A DNA stretch of 64,000 bases, from the NCBI RefSeq assembly GCF_024397855.1, contig NZ_CP073343.1:3906001-3970000 (forward strand), in the 5' to 3' direction. The notes beneath the pieces are model-generated. The model saw nothing but the letters and a program-made list of their open reading frames with translations, had not been told where the DNA came from and searched no databases. The DNA comes from Marinomonas rhizomae. GTDB taxonomy: Bacteria; Pseudomonadota; Gammaproteobacteria; Pseudomonadales; Marinomonadaceae. The stretch's first letter is position 1. Each line of letters starts with the position of its first letter. This document shows, piece after piece, positions 19,588 to 29,313 of the stretch. The translations under genes were made by a program, and so were the position numbers.

Positions 19588-20070
19588 CTAAAAAACAAAT
19601 TCGATCAAAGCCTGTAGTACGACAAAAGACATAATCCCCGCCAGAATATCATCTAGCATGATGCCGAAGCCGCCGTGGACGTTTTTATCCACCCATGAGA
19701 TAGGCCAAGGTTTCAAAATATCGAATAGGCGAAACAATACAAAACCCAGCACGATATAAAACCACCCCGCTGGCGCAAGCCACATAGTGATCCAGAAACC
19801 TACGAATTCGTCCCAGACGATGCCAGCATGGTCGTGCACGCCCATGTCTTTCGAGGTTTTACCACAAAGGTAAATTCCCACCAGCGATGTCACTACCAGC
19901 ACAATGAAGTACGAGGTTGCGGTTAAATCTTGTAGGAACCAGATAAACAAAGGCACTGCGGCCAATGTGCCAAAGGTTCCCGGCGCTTTTGGCGCGGCAC
20001 CAGAACCAAGGCCAAACGCCAAAAAATGTATCGGATTACGCCATACCGACGCTGGGGCTGAATTCACCAT
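19588..20070 (-). CDS. pgpA: Phosphatidylglycerophosphatase A
   Basis: A 160-residue inner-membrane phosphatase that dephosphorylates phosphatidylglycerol phosphate. The PgpA signature is intact: LAFGLGSGAAPKAPGTFGTLAAVP at the N-terminus, then DHAGIVWDEFVGFWITM with the acidic metal-binding residues, and KPWPISWVDKNVHGGFGIMLDDILAGI. Four hydrophobic segments are present. It follows thiL by 58 nt on the same strand, the usual nusB-thiL-pgpA order, although nusB here is separated from thiL by two extra genes. Confidence 0.96.
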   Translation of the reverse strand: MVNSAPASVWRNPIHFLAFGLGSGAAPKAPGTFGTLAAVPLFIWFLQDLTATSYFIVLVVTSLVGIYLCGKTSKDMGVHDHAGIVWDEFVGFWITMWLAPAGWFYIVLGFVLFRLFDILKPWPISWVDKNVHGGFGIMLDDILAGIMSFVVLQALIEFVF

Positions 20071-20128
20071 GAAACCATTACCTATTTAAATTAAAAACTA
20101 AAAGATTTTGTAGACGCTGTAACGGCCC

Positions 20129-21079
20129 CTAAAAATGTTGCCAACCTGTTACGTCGCCATCATAGTTTTGAATCGCAAAACCATTCTCGACAATTTCCCC
20201 CACCTTGGTACAAGGCAAGCTAAGTGTTTGAGTAATCAACGATATTTCAGCAGCTTGTGCTTTTGGTGCGGTGAAACACAATTCGTAATCATCGCCACCC
20301 GTTAACGCCAAAGCCACCGCTGTTTCAGGCTGCCAACGACTTAACTCAGAGGAAACCGGCACACGATTAGCATCGATATTCGCTCCAACGCCAGAGGCTT
20401 TAAGTATATGCTGGATATCTTGAGCAAGACCATCGGAAATATCCATCATCGCATGCACTACACGCTTCAGTGCCATGCCTGCTATCAGCCTTGGCTTTGG
20501 CCTCCAGAAGCGGTCATAGAAATAATCAAAACGCTCACTCGATACTTGCAACTCACCCGTGACAATCGGCACCGCTGCTGCGGCATCGCCAAGTAATCCA
20601 GTGACGTAAATATCATCACCGACTTTTGCCCCACTGCGTTTTACCGCCATGTCTGGCTCTACATAACCATGCACTTGCAGCGTAATGGTTAGCGGCCCTT
20701 TGGTAGTATCGCCGCCAACCAAGGCCAAACCGATCGGCTCAGCCAGTTCTGCCATACCTTGCGCCAAGCCTGCTAACCATTGCGGATCAGATTCAGGAAG
20801 CGTTAGTCCCAAAGTGAAAAACGCCGGTTTCGCGCCCATCGCGGCCAAGTCACTGACGCAGCTTGCCACCGCACGATAACCAATATCCACAGGATCCGCA
20901 TCGAAAGGAAAATGTCGACCTTCGACCAAGGTATCCATAGAAAACACCAAGCTCTGACCTTGCGGCACTTGCACCTGAGCACAATCATCACCAATGCCCA
21001 ACAAAAGATCTCCACGTCCCTGCGTGCTTGCCATCACAGACGCTTGAAAGATGTTTTGTATCAACTCGAATTCTTTCAA
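20129..21079 (-). CDS. thiL: Thiamine-monophosphate kinase
   Basis: A 316-residue kinase making thiamine diphosphate from thiamine monophosphate and ATP. Characteristic blocks: LGIGDDCAQVQVPQGQ, SMDTLVEGRHFP, YRAVASCVSDLAAMGAKP, VGGDTTKGPLTIT and the C-terminal MDISDGLAQDI and LTGGDDYELCFT. All metal and nucleotide motifs appear intact. It forms a small minus-strand unit with pgpA. The usual nusB neighbour lies about 2 kb away, separated by a terminator and two other genes. Confidence 0.96.
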   Translation of the reverse strand: MKEFELIQNIFQASVMASTQGRGDLLLGIGDDCAQVQVPQGQSLVFSMDTLVEGRHFPFDADPVDIGYRAVASCVSDLAAMGAKPAFFTLGLTLPESDPQWLAGLAQGMAELAEPIGLALVGGDTTKGPLTITLQVHGYVEPDMAVKRSGAKVGDDIYVTGLLGDAAAAVPIVTGELQVSSERFDYFYDRFWRPKPRLIAGMALKRVVHAMMDISDGLAQDIQHILKASGVGANIDANRVPVSSELSRWQPETAVALALTGGDDYELCFTAPKAQAAEISLITQTLSLPCTKVGEIVENGFAIQNYDGDVTGWQHF

Positions 21080-21223
21080 CAGAAGATCCTTTTATCCTAA
21101 TTAATGGCTCAACCAAGACATTCGTCTAGCGATCAAGACAAGCCAGTTTAATGACCAAGAGGATACCGTATTGTCAGCAAGATGTCAGAAGCGAATAGGA
21201 AAGATATCACCATCGCTAGAAAC

Positions 21224-21261
21224 AAAAAAAGGCAGACCACTTACGCAGATCTGCCTTTTTT
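21224..21261 (-). terminator. Bidirectional rho-independent terminator
   Basis: GGCAGA (21231-21236) pairs with TCTGCC (21250-21255), flanked by an A-run on the left and a T-run on the right. It would therefore end transcripts in both directions. It lies 32 nt past the stop of the minus-strand gene at 21293 and insulates it from thiL. Confidence 0.85.
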
Positions 21262-21292
21262 ATCGTCAATCCTTGGCTAAAAACTCGCCGTT

Positions 21293-21589
21293 TTATTCGT
21301 CTTCTGAACGCTTAGCACGCTGTTTAGGCGTTGGAATGACTTCTAGATAAAAAGTCTTCCAATGCTGGCTTTGTGCCGAGCTAATGTTGGTATTGATATC
21401 ACCTTCATGAATAGCTCTTGCCTTATCAGCCGTTTGACCAAATTTGCAGTTAAATCCCCAAAAATCCGCACCATCAGGCAAGGCTTTTTTACGCTCTGCT
21501 TTGATGTATTGCTTAACCTCATTTTTCGCTTCTTCAATAATGCGCTGATATGGTTTTTTGGGGTGAGACAATACAAAGTTCTTTTTCAT
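21293..21589 (-). CDS. Small conserved protein, DUF6172-like
   Basis: A 98-residue, Lys-rich cytoplasmic protein (MKKNFVLSHPKKPYQRIIEE...). The pattern KKxFxLxHPxK, then KQYIKAERKKALPDGADFWGFNCKFG, is how I remember the DUF6172 family, which has no known function. No membrane segment or catalytic motif stands out. It is a single-gene unit ended by the terminator at 21224-21261. Another frame on the same strand is open for 77 codons but has no family resemblance. Confidence 0.7.
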   Translation of the reverse strand: MKKNFVLSHPKKPYQRIIEEAKNEVKQYIKAERKKALPDGADFWGFNCKFGQTADKARAIHEGDINTNISSAQSQHWKTFYLEVIPTPKQRAKRSEDE

Positions 21590-21691
21590 TATGATCCTAA
21601 AAATATTGGATAAGGCAGCGTAACAACCACCTTGATACCCTATGATAACGGGTTAAGAATAATCCAGCTATCAATAAATAACTGCGCTCTA

Positions 21692-22762
21692 CTATTCTAT
21701 GCGTTCAACATCGATACCAAGCGCTTTAGCCCGCACCGCCCACATTTTACGCGCCAATACTCGCATGTTTTCAACACTGTCCATTTCGTCCATAATTTCC
21801 ACACCAAGTAAAGTCTCAACCAAATCTTCAAGAGTCACAATTCCTTTCGATCTGCCATACTCGTCGACAACCAAAGCAATATGCTGGCGCTCATTCAGAA
21901 AACTATCCAATAGCATGGGTAATGACACCTTTTCAGGAACAGCTGTAATATCACGCCTTAAAGACTTAAGTGTTTCGCCATGTCGATCCGATGCTTTACT
22001 TAATAAGATATCATCTCTAAGAACAAAGCCGGTAATATCGTCAAAGCCTGACTTATACACAGGTAAACGTGAAAATGGCTTGTTCTTAATAAGCTCAAAC
22101 ACTTCCGACACTGTTTTTTCTTCTGAAAGTACAAACGCAACGATACGAGGCGTCATCACATCCATCACTTTCACAGAACCATAGCGAAACAAATTGCCGA
22201 GGATTCGAGATTCTCTATCATTAATATGCCCGCCCTCTTTGCCAAGCTCTGCCATAGCAATAAATTCATCTCGGTTAAAATGCTGTATCTCTTTTCCGTG
22301 TGCTATCAGCTTAGTCAGCTTTTCTGAAATCCATACAATAGGGTACAGAATGACGATAAGACCCTGCACAAAGTACATTGTCGGTACAACCAGTTTTGGC
22401 CAATAAATAGCACCGATGGTTTTTGGTACAATTTCCGATAAAAATAAAATAGCCATGGTCATGCATGCCGAAAAAAAACCAAACCACGCGCTGCCAAATA
22501 CTGCAGTAGCTTTTGCACCTGCGCCAATCGCCCCAGCTGTATGTGCAATAGTATTAAGTGTCAAAATAGCCGCAAGAGATTGGTCAATATTGTCTTGCTT
22601 TAGTCGCTTCAAACGCGCAGCGTATTTTGGTGCTTTTTCTTTCTGCCCTTCAATATAAGAAGGCGTAATACTTAATAGCACCGCTTCCGCCACAGAACAG
22701 AGAAATGAAAAACCTATTGCAGAAACTATATACACCATCAACAAAACGGCATCTGAGCTCAT
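21692..22762 (-). CDS. CNNM/DUF21 membrane protein with CBS pair
   Basis: A 356-residue inner-membrane protein. Residues 1-170 are a DUF21/CNNM transmembrane domain (segments near 5-25, 60-80, 90-112 and 125-145, with the SEIVPKTIGA motif of the metal-binding core). Residues 185-330 are two CBS domains (VMTPRIVAFVLSEEKTV and VVDEYGRSKGIVTLEDLVETLLG). Related proteins (CorB/CorC, CNNM) handle Mg2+ or Co2+ efflux. The C-terminal CorC/HlyC domain of many relatives is absent, so this is the short form. Its role in metal transport is inferred from the family. It stands alone between terminators. Confidence 0.87.
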   Translation of the reverse strand: MSSDAVLLMVYIVSAIGFSFLCSVAEAVLLSITPSYIEGQKEKAPKYAARLKRLKQDNIDQSLAAILTLNTIAHTAGAIGAGAKATAVFGSAWFGFFSACMTMAILFLSEIVPKTIGAIYWPKLVVPTMYFVQGLIVILYPIVWISEKLTKLIAHGKEIQHFNRDEFIAMAELGKEGGHINDRESRILGNLFRYGSVKVMDVMTPRIVAFVLSEEKTVSEVFELIKNKPFSRLPVYKSGFDDITGFVLRDDILLSKASDRHGETLKSLRRDITAVPEKVSLPMLLDSFLNERQHIALVVDEYGRSKGIVTLEDLVETLLGVEIMDEMDSVENMRVLARKMWAVRAKALGIDVERIE

Positions 22763-22986
22763 TTTATATCCTTGTACTCGTCATTAAATTATCTTCACAC
22801 ATAAAATTAGTCTTTAGTCACAGTATTAAGTTCAACACATACTGCAAAATCTTATGCCATCGTTCAGTCGATAAGACCCGACAAAAACGTACACAGACAA
22901 TATTTAGAGTTGCTGCTTATCTCACACGTTTTAATTGAATTGAGTATTCAGGGGTATGAGCCAGTAAAAACCATGGCGCATAAAAA
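22763..22986. other. Intergenic stretch before the CNNM gene
   Basis: AT-rich sequence with no open frame or RNA gene that I can support. It should hold the promoter of the minus-strand CNNM gene, but no clear -35/-10 pair stands out. The gap continues to nusB through the terminator at 22987-23017. Confidence 0.5.
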
Positions 22987-23017
22987 AGCCCCGTTATTAA
23001 CAAGTAATAACGGGGCT
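22987..23017 (-). terminator. Rho-independent terminator of nusB
   Basis: A perfect 13-bp stem, AGCCCCGTTATTA with its complement, around a 5-nt loop. On the minus strand it is followed by TTTTTT. It lies 66 nt beyond the nusB stop. Confidence 0.93.
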
Positions 23018-23082
23018 CTTAGCTGTCTTTTAATTACGCTTTCAGAAATTCTTTCAAAAGCGTTTAAATAATCGTCTATCGA

Positions 23083-23607
23083 TTACTTCTTCGACTCTTT
23101 ATTCGCATCTCGACGAGCGGCGATTTCTTCGCGGCGCACGCGCTGTGCAAGTTTGTCTAGAATGCCGTTTACGTATTTGTGGCTTTCCGTCGCGCCGAAG
23201 CCTTTTGCTAGCTCTACGCTTTCGTTGATCGCAACTCGGTATGGCACGTCTAAACGCTGAGACAATTCAAATGCACCAATGCGCATAACGGCCAATTCGA
23301 TTGGGTCTAGTTCGCTTAATGGGCGGTCTAATAGTTCTTCAAACAAAGCGTCCAATTTTTTGGCGCTAGCTGTTACACCTTGTAGTAATTCGCGGAAGTA
23401 GACTTTGTCACAAGAATCCATTTCTTGATCTTGGTTCATCACGAATTGAGTTTCGATCTCGCTCACTGCAGATTGGTTCATCTGCCATTGATAGACCGCT
23501 TGTAATGCCAAACGACGAGAAGCACTGCGCAATTGCGAACGTGAAGGTTTTTTCTCTTTACGTTTTGGTGCTGGAGTTTGGTCGTTTGCTGTTTCCACTT
23601 CGCTCAT
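23083..23607 (-). CDS. nusB: Transcription antitermination factor NusB
   Basis: A 174-residue all-helical RNA-binding protein which, with NusE (S10), assembles the antitermination complex on rRNA operons. Recognisable are RRLALQAVYQWQMN, the middle CDKVYFRELLQGV and the strongly conserved PLSELDPIELAVMRIGAFELSQRLDVPYRVAINESVELAKGFG. An N-terminal Lys/Arg-rich extension of about 25 residues and a basic C-terminal tail make it slightly longer than E. coli NusB. ATG 23607 follows GAGG at nine bases. ribE, ribBA and ribH, often found between ribD and nusB, are absent here. Confidence 0.95.
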   Translation of the reverse strand: MSEVETANDQTPAPKRKEKKPSRSQLRSASRRLALQAVYQWQMNQSAVSEIETQFVMNQDQEMDSCDKVYFRELLQGVTASAKKLDALFEELLDRPLSELDPIELAVMRIGAFELSQRLDVPYRVAINESVELAKGFGATESHKYVNGILDKLAQRVRREEIAARRDANKESKK

Positions 23608-23832
23608 TTTTTGCCTCAATTGTCCAGACTACGCCGCCTTATGGGCTGACGCTTTGGTCTGTTTGAAAGTACCCTTGGTTGTTAAAGAGCTATATTAGCT
23701 ACTGCCTTTAGACAGCAGCTGAGTCATATCGACCAAAGGTACGAATATATGGGTTGTCTTAGGCGGCGATTATAGCAACATTTATTCTAGGTTTCTCGGC
23801 AAAGTTGGCGAAATATTGGTAAGAAAAAACAA

Positions 23833-23865
23833 TTTTCAGGCTTTTCTGAAAAAAAGCCTGAAAAA
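23833..23865 (-). terminator. Terminator downstream of ribD
   Basis: CAGGCTTTT (23837-23845) pairs with AAAAGCCTG (23852-23860). On the minus strand the hairpin is followed by a T-rich tract at 23821-23828. It lies 20-60 nt beyond the ribD stop and separates it from nusB. The remaining gap up to 23884 shows no gene. Confidence 0.75.
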
Positions 23866-23884
23866 GCAATGACTCAGCTTTTGA

Positions 23885-25039
23885 CTATTCGTCAAAATCG
23901 CCTTCGAAATCTTCATCTAGGTATTTTGGCAAATAAACCAAACGTACATCTTGACCAACTTGGCGAACCGATTTAAGGGTGAGATCAACGGCTTCGTCCA
24001 TCGCCTCTAGAGGCAATTTGAATAACGGACGTGCGCTGGAGCCCAATAGTTTCGGCGCCATGTAGACAACAATTTCGTCGATCAAACCGGCTTCCAAAAA
24101 GCCACCAGCCAATTCCGCGCCTGCCTCTAATAAAACTTCGTTGATGCCTGCATCAGCAAGTTGCTCCATCGCGTCCAATAAGTCGAGACGACCATCTTCA
24201 CCGCGTGGGGCAAAGCGCACCGTCACGCCTTTTTTAGTGAGCACTTCTACATGCTCAGCTTCCACCTCTTCTTCTACCGAAAACATCCAAGCTTGATTGC
24301 CAGGGTAAAGGATTTTCGCTTCAGGAAGAATCGACAAAGCCGTATCCATAATAACACGAATCGGCTGACGCACGCTTTTCGGATCGGCTTCTTGGTCATC
24401 ATTGTCGATACGCACTGTCATGCTTGGGTTGTCTGCCAACACCGAGCCAATCCCCGTCACAATAGCATCACTTTGCGCACGCAAACGCTGTACATCAAGA
24501 CGCGCAGCGGAATCAGTAATCCACTGACTCTCGCCAGATTCCATTGCTGTGCGGCCATCCATGCTCATGGCAAGCTTCACTCGCACATAAGGAAGACCTT
24601 CTCGCATACGCTTAATAAAACCAGGGTTAAGCGCTTCGCATTCCGCTTCTAAAACTGGCCCAATTACTTCGATACCGGCTTTTTTGATTTTCGCCAGACC
24701 ATTGCCAGACACTTCAGGATTCGGATCTTGCATGCCGTAAACAACACACGCAACGCCCGCTTTAATTAAGGCATCGGCACAAGGCGGCGTTTTGCCTTGG
24801 TGACTGCAAGGTTCCAAGGTGACATAAGCCGTTGCGCCAACAGCGTCTTGGTTCGCATCCGCCAAGGCATTGACTTCCGCATGGCCTTCTCCGGCTTTTA
24901 CATGAAAGCCTTGCCCAATGATTTGTTGATCTTTAACTAATACACAACCAACACGTGGGTTTGGATGAGTCGTATAGCGGCCTTTTTTCGCTAATTGAAT
25001 GGCTTTCGCCATCCAATGTTCGTGGTTGTAAACGGTCAT
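23885..25039 (-). CDS. ribD: Bifunctional riboflavin deaminase/reductase RibD
   Basis: A 384-residue two-domain enzyme of riboflavin synthesis. The N-terminal deaminase has the zinc site His53-Ala-Glu55 ([10 protein letters not shown]), Cys78 (LEPCSHQG) and Cys87 (TPPCADAL). The C-terminal reductase has [15 protein letters not shown] and the [20 protein letters not shown] motif. Its product, after dephosphorylation, is 5-amino-6-ribitylaminouracil, which is also the substrate of CofH, so it supplies both flavin and F420 pathways. It overlaps nrdR by 4 nt (ATGA). Confidence 0.96.
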   Translation of the reverse strand: MTVYNHEHWMAKAIQLAKKGRYTTHPNPRVGCVLVKDQQIIGQGFHVKAGEGHAEVNALADANQDAVGATAYVTLEPCSHQGKTPPCADALIKAGVACVVYGMQDPNPEVSGNGLAKIKKAGIEVIGPVLEAECEALNPGFIKRMREGLPYVRVKLAMSMDGRTAMESGESQWITDSAARLDVQRLRAQSDAIVTGIGSVLADNPSMTVRIDNDDQEADPKSVRQPIRVIMDTALSILPEAKILYPGNQAWMFSVEEEVEAEHVEVLTKKGVTVRFAPRGEDGRLDLLDAMEQLADAGINEVLLEAGAELAGGFLEAGLIDEIVVYMAPKLLGSSARPLFKLPLEAMDEAVDLTLKSVRQVGQDVRLVYLPKYLDEDFEGDFDE

Positions 25040-25548
25040 GCTTTATCTTCTTTTTTAAATTCTGGGGCAGTTTTTTTCGACTCTGGGACAGAGATGCTGT
25101 GGTTTTCTAGACGATCTATTTCCTCGCGGAACTCGCTAATGTCTTTGAAGCTTCGGTACACAGAAGCAAAACGCACATAGGCCACTTGATCAAGACGCTT
25201 CAATTCTTCCATTACCGCTTCACCAGTCCAACGAGACGGTAATTCTCGCTCACCAGTCGCTTGCATTTTTTCTTTAATTCGGGTGATCGCAGTTTCTACC
25301 GCTTCAATGCTAACAGGACGTTTTTCAATGGCTTTAATTATCCCGTTGCGTAACTTGTCTTCATCGAATGCCTCTCGACTGCCATCACTTTTGATCAGTT
25401 TTGGCATTTGCAATTCAGCCACTTCAAAGGTGGTAAAACGCTCTTGGCAATGACTACAGGTACGACGGCGACGCACTTGTGCGCCTTCAGAAACCAATCG
25501 AGAATCCACTACTTTAGTATCTTGAGTTCCACAAAAAGGGCATCGCAT
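25036..25548 (-). CDS. nrdR: Ribonucleotide reductase repressor NrdR
   Basis: A 170-residue regulator with an N-terminal zinc ribbon (Cys3, Cys6, Cys31 and Cys34 in MRCPFCG and RTCSHC), followed by an ATP-cone (residues about 49-139, starting [20 protein letters not shown]). NrdR senses ATP/dATP and represses ribonucleotide reductase operons. The C-terminal tail is charged and 15-20 residues longer than in E. coli. It is the first gene of a nrdR-ribD operon, a widespread arrangement. Confidence 0.96.
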   Translation of the reverse strand: MRCPFCGTQDTKVVDSRLVSEGAQVRRRRTCSHCQERFTTFEVAELQMPKLIKSDGSREAFDEDKLRNGIIKAIEKRPVSIEAVETAITRIKEKMQATGERELPSRWTGEAVMEELKRLDQVAYVRFASVYRSFKDISEFREEIDRLENHSISVPESKKTAPEFKKEDKA

Positions 25549-25708
25549 AGTGCTTCCAATATCGCTAATTTGGTGTAAGAATGCCTTAGACTAGGCCATC
25601 GCGTGATGGGTGAAATCATACCAACCCCGCCATAATATAGCTACAAAGCGACTGTGTGCGCTTGCATCATTCTTCTATATAAGAGTGAATGATTTTATAA
25701 GGATTTAT

Positions 25709-26620
25709 ATGCCGTTCGCAGAATTATCGGGCTTAATTGCCGCCTTGTGTTGGACTATTTCGAGCCTGATGGCGCCAAACTTGATCCAACGCTTTGGTAC
25801 CATGCGCTTTAATACCTTTCGTATTGTGATTGCCAGTTCGATTCTGTTAGCCATTTGCTTAATCACTCAACGCTTCAATGCAACTTTGTGGCAACACGCT
25901 GAGATCGTCATGCTGTCTGGGCTGTTGGGGATTTTCATTGGCGATACCATGTTGTTTACCGCGGTTCATCGCCTTGGCCCTCGACGCACAGGGGTTCTGT
26001 TCGCTACCAACGCGCCCATGTCGATTCTATTGGGTTGGCTATTTTTAGGGGAAAACCTTTCTTTTAATCAACTCTTTGCCTGCGGTTTAGTGCTTATGGG
26101 TGTAGTGATCGCTATTCTATTTGGCCGTAGAGTCAGTCTTCACGCTTGGGAGCAAACTAAAGGCAAATTAAGCATTGGAATTTTGCTTGCTCTTGGCGCA
26201 GCGCTTGGTCAGGCCAGTGGTGCCTTGCTTAGCAAACCCGCTTTAATTGATGGTGCCGATCCGATTGCCGTCTCCGCATTGCGAGTTGGCACGGCCGCTT
26301 TCGCTCTAGCGCTAGCATACGGTTTGTACTATCGACACAAACAACCTGCCGACGCGATTCCATTTGCGTTACTTACTCGCTCTGATTTTATAGGTATAGC
26401 GGCCCTCGCAACCATTGGTATGGTAATCGGCATGAGCGTCCTAGTCTGGGGCGTCGGCAACGCTAATGTGGGCATAGTCACCACGCTGTCTGCGGTTGTT
26501 CCTGTACTCATTCTGCCGGGCTTGTGGATTACCACAGGTCAACGTCCTGCATTTGGCGCATGGATTGGTGCGATTTTCGTTTTTGCTGGTGCGGCTCTTC
26601 TTATTCTACTAAGCCATTAA
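25709..26620 (+). CDS. DMT-superfamily (EamA) transporter
   Basis: A 303-residue inner-membrane protein with ten hydrophobic segments and the two-fold EamA repeat. Likely drug/metabolite export, substrate unknown. The repeat signature is seen in LGIFIGDTMLFTAVHRLGPRRTGVLFATNAPMSILLGWLFLGENL and its second-half counterpart. ATG 25709 is preferred because AAGGATTTAT precedes it; the frame is open for 33 more codons upstream. It is divergent from nrdR and appears monocistronic. Confidence 0.85.
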   Translation: MPFAELSGLIAALCWTISSLMAPNLIQRFGTMRFNTFRIVIASSILLAICLITQRFNATLWQHAEIVMLSGLLGIFIGDTMLFTAVHRLGPRRTGVLFATNAPMSILLGWLFLGENLSFNQLFACGLVLMGVVIAILFGRRVSLHAWEQTKGKLSIGILLALGAALGQASGALLSKPALIDGADPIAVSALRVGTAAFALALAYGLYYRHKQPADAIPFALLTRSDFIGIAALATIGMVIGMSVLVWGVGNANVGIVTTLSAVVPVLILPGLWITTGQRPAFGAWIGAIFVFAGAALLILLSH

Positions 26621-26739
26621 CCTCATAGAGTAATTAATTACGAAGGAATCAAAAGTTTAACTTGAAATAGAAAAGCTATAAGACATAAGATTGAGAGTAT
26701 TGTAATTTTATGTAAAAAATAATAAGGAAATAAGATCAC

Positions 26740-27591
26740 GTGATTATATTGAGATATATCGGAGTGATAGCTCTGATGCTTCATTCCCTTTATTCAATAA
26801 GCGCCGAAACCATCCACGTCAACAAAGTGGTAGGTGAAAAAGAAGCGCTTATGTTTAATGTCCTTAAGCTCGTTATGAGTAAGGTTGACCCTGACACTAC
26901 CTTCGTTCAAAACGACCAAGAGCTAAACACAGCTCGAGCCATTGGTGCCGTCGAATCCAAAAAACTCGATGTAATGTGGGGAGGCTCCACCTCCACTTAC
27001 GAAGATAAAATGCTCCCAATCCGAATTCCCGCACTGAAAGGGCTGCTCGGACACCGAATCTTTATTATTCGCGCCAGTGACCAAGAAAAATTCAACCAAA
27101 TACATTCTTTGGAAGATTTAAAGAAACTCGATGCTGGCTTAGGCAAACTTTGGGGTGACACAAAGGTAATGAAATTAGCCGACATCCCGACGGTCACTAC
27201 GATGAAATACCCTAACTTATTTTTGATGCTAGAAGGCGGCCGTTTCGACTACTTCCCCAGAGCGCTTCATGAACCTTGGGTAGAAGTAAAATCTCGTCCG
27301 GAGCTGAACTTAGCCATTGAAAAACATCTCATGCTGATTTACCCATTCGCGCAATATTTCTATGTCGAAAAATCCAACAAAACGTTGCACGACAAAATTT
27401 ACAAAGGCTTTGAAATGGCTATCGCTGATGGCAGCTATAACAAACTCTTCTTCAATCATCCGATGATTAAAGATGTGTTAGAGCAAGCCAACTTAAAGCA
27501 ACGTACAGTCATTCGTATCAAAAATGCCACCATGCATCCAGATACGCCCTTTGACCGCAAAGAATTTTGGTTAGATTTAGACAACCTTTAA
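26740..27591 (+). CDS. Periplasmic solute-binding-like protein beside a chemoreceptor
   Basis: A 283-residue exported protein with a signal peptide at 1-22 (cleavage near SISA) and the general fold of periplasmic binding proteins (LDVMWGGSTSTYEDKMLPIRIP, then FDYFPRALHEPWVE). The start is a GTG at 26740 with AAGGAAA about ten bases upstream. It ends 54 nt before a methyl-accepting chemotaxis protein on the same strand. I infer that it could deliver a ligand to that receptor, or be part of a small sensing unit. No permease or ATPase is nearby, which argues against an uptake role. Confidence 0.7.
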   Translation: MIILRYIGVIALMLHSLYSISAETIHVNKVVGEKEALMFNVLKLVMSKVDPDTTFVQNDQELNTARAIGAVESKKLDVMWGGSTSTYEDKMLPIRIPALKGLLGHRIFIIRASDQEKFNQIHSLEDLKKLDAGLGKLWGDTKVMKLADIPTVTTMKYPNLFLMLEGGRFDYFPRALHEPWVEVKSRPELNLAIEKHLMLIYPFAQYFYVEKSNKTLHDKIYKGFEMAIADGSYNKLFFNHPMIKDVLEQANLKQRTVIRIKNATMHPDTPFDRKEFWLDLDNL

Positions 27592-27645
27592 ACCAACTAT
27601 TTAACGGCATATTCCTTACTCCCAAAGCAACGATACGAGATAGAA

Positions 27646-29142
27646 ATGAATTCAATCAAACAGAAATCCATGCTTTTCCTTTCTACAGCCTCACTACTCG
27701 TGATGGTGATTATTTTTTCCAGTAGTTACATGTTGGCAAAAAATCATTTTGAAGAAGCATTAAACAAACAAATAAAAGGTTTAAACAACACCTTATCGAT
27801 TGCGCTGCAAGAGCCGATATTTTCTTATGATTCGGGTCTTATTGAGCGCATCATGTCCTCGTTTATGAATCTCCCTTTTGTTGACGGCATCAAAGCGTAT
27901 GATCAAAGAGATAAGCTACTAGGTACAGCGAAAGATGATCAAAGTACCAAAGCAGACTCCAAGGACTTACGTGTCGATACTATAGATATCGTTTGGAGTG
28001 ACAAAAGCGTCATTGGTCATCTTGAAGTGACCTACCGAATGGACAGTAATGCAGAATTACTTTCATCCATACAGATTATGTTTTTGTTAATCGGTGTGAT
28101 TTTATTGCTGGTGCTACAAGTAACCAACTGGTTCGTTTTAACTCGCTATGTCGTAAACCCAATCAAAGTGGTTGCTAGCGCCATGGCTGAAATCGCACAA
28201 GGTGGCGGTGACTTAACAAGACGCCTAAACATTCAGAGTAAAGATGAAGTGGGTGCGCTGGCCCATGGTTTTGATACTTTCATTTCCAATCTTCATACCT
28301 TGGTACAAAAAATTGTTAATTCAAATAACGAGCTATCAAATTGTTCTCAAAGTATAAAGTCCAATGCTAATGAAAACACCAAGTCCACTGAGCAACAGTT
28401 GTTAGAAATTGAACAAGTTGCTACTGCACTTAACGAAATGTCATCAGCCACTCAAGAAGTCGCTAGAAACGCAAACGAAACGGCCGATAAAACCCAACGC
28501 TGTAACGAGCTGGCGCTCAAAGGCAATACCATTGTCAAAAACACCATCAATGATATTCACAACTTAGGCCAAGAAATTAATTCAACGTCTGACAAAATCA
28601 TTGAATTGAAAGACCAAAGTGCGCAAATCAATACGGTATTGGATGTCATCAAAGGCGTTGCAGAACAAACCAACTTGCTGGCACTGAACGCCGCGATAGA
28701 AGCCGCACGTGCTGGCGAGCAGGGCCGCGGCTTCGCGGTCGTCGCCGATGAAGTGCGTTCATTAGCGCAACGAACTCAAGATTCAACCACAGAAATTGAA
28801 GGCATCATTAACAATTTGCAGTCCGCTTCGGAAGGCGCTAGTAAGCTAATGCAATCCACCAGCGCAACGCTGCAAAAGACCATTGATGAATCCGGTGGCG
28901 CCATCACCGCTCTAGACGATATTATTCAGGACATTGTGGTCATCAATGATATGAACGCCCAAGTAGCAACCGCCACAGAAGAACAAAGCTCTGTGGCATC
29001 TGAAGTTAGCGACAAAGTGCTGATCATTAATAATGCCACCATTGTGATTACCGACAATGCAGCAAGTATCGAACAGCTGAGTGATCAGCTCGACTCTCTT
29101 AGCTCCAGCATTAACAGTGATTTATCAAACTTTAAGCTCTAA
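27646..29142 (+). CDS. Methyl-accepting chemotaxis protein
   Basis: A 498-residue chemoreceptor. TM1 is about 9-29, a periplasmic sensor of about 115 residues follows, TM2 is about 145-167, and a HAMP domain covers about 168-220. The signalling hairpin tip, [38 protein letters not shown], is intact and couples to CheA/CheW. The periplasmic domain is small and of no type I recognise. It follows the binding-protein-like gene, which may be its ligand carrier. There is no C-terminal CheR-docking pentapeptide (ends SNFKL). Confidence 0.93.
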   Translation: MNSIKQKSMLFLSTASLLVMVIIFSSSYMLAKNHFEEALNKQIKGLNNTLSIALQEPIFSYDSGLIERIMSSFMNLPFVDGIKAYDQRDKLLGTAKDDQSTKADSKDLRVDTIDIVWSDKSVIGHLEVTYRMDSNAELLSSIQIMFLLIGVILLLVLQVTNWFVLTRYVVNPIKVVASAMAEIAQGGGDLTRRLNIQSKDEVGALAHGFDTFISNLHTLVQKIVNSNNELSNCSQSIKSNANENTKSTEQQLLEIEQVATALNEMSSATQEVARNANETADKTQRCNELALKGNTIVKNTINDIHNLGQEINSTSDKIIELKDQSAQINTVLDVIKGVAEQTNLLALNAAIEAARAGEQGRGFAVVADEVRSLAQRTQDSTTEIEGIINNLQSASEGASKLMQSTSATLQKTIDESGGAITALDDIIQDIVVINDMNAQVATATEEQSSVASEVSDKVLIINNATIVITDNAASIEQLSDQLDSLSSSINSDLSNFKL

Positions 29143-29164
29143 ACCATCTTAGTAAAAAAAGCGC

Positions 29165-29199
29165 AGTAAGAACCGCCACAATAAATAGCGGTTCTTACT
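29165..29199 (+). terminator. Hairpin downstream of the chemoreceptor gene
   Basis: A perfect 12-bp stem (AGTAAGAACCGC with its complement) around an 11-nt loop, 23 nt past the stop. The T-run on the right is weak (GTATTTTT ten bases later), so termination is likely but not certain. Confidence 0.65.
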
Positions 29200-29313
29200 C
29201 ACCTCTGTATTTTTCCCAATCATCCCCTGTGCTATCCTTACCTCACTAATTGCATTTGGCTCTCCATCGACTTGCTAGACCTTTCTAGCAATCCCGTGGA
29301 GCGTTTTAACGAA

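Noticed and set aside
21699..22184. 161-codon open frame opposite the CNNM gene
   Set aside because: The minus-strand frame has clear DUF21 and CBS domains; the plus-strand frame is Ser/Ile-rich without any motif.
24251..24652. 133-codon open frame opposite ribD
   Set aside because: Lies entirely inside the well-supported ribD gene, with no family resemblance; a shadow of its codon pattern.
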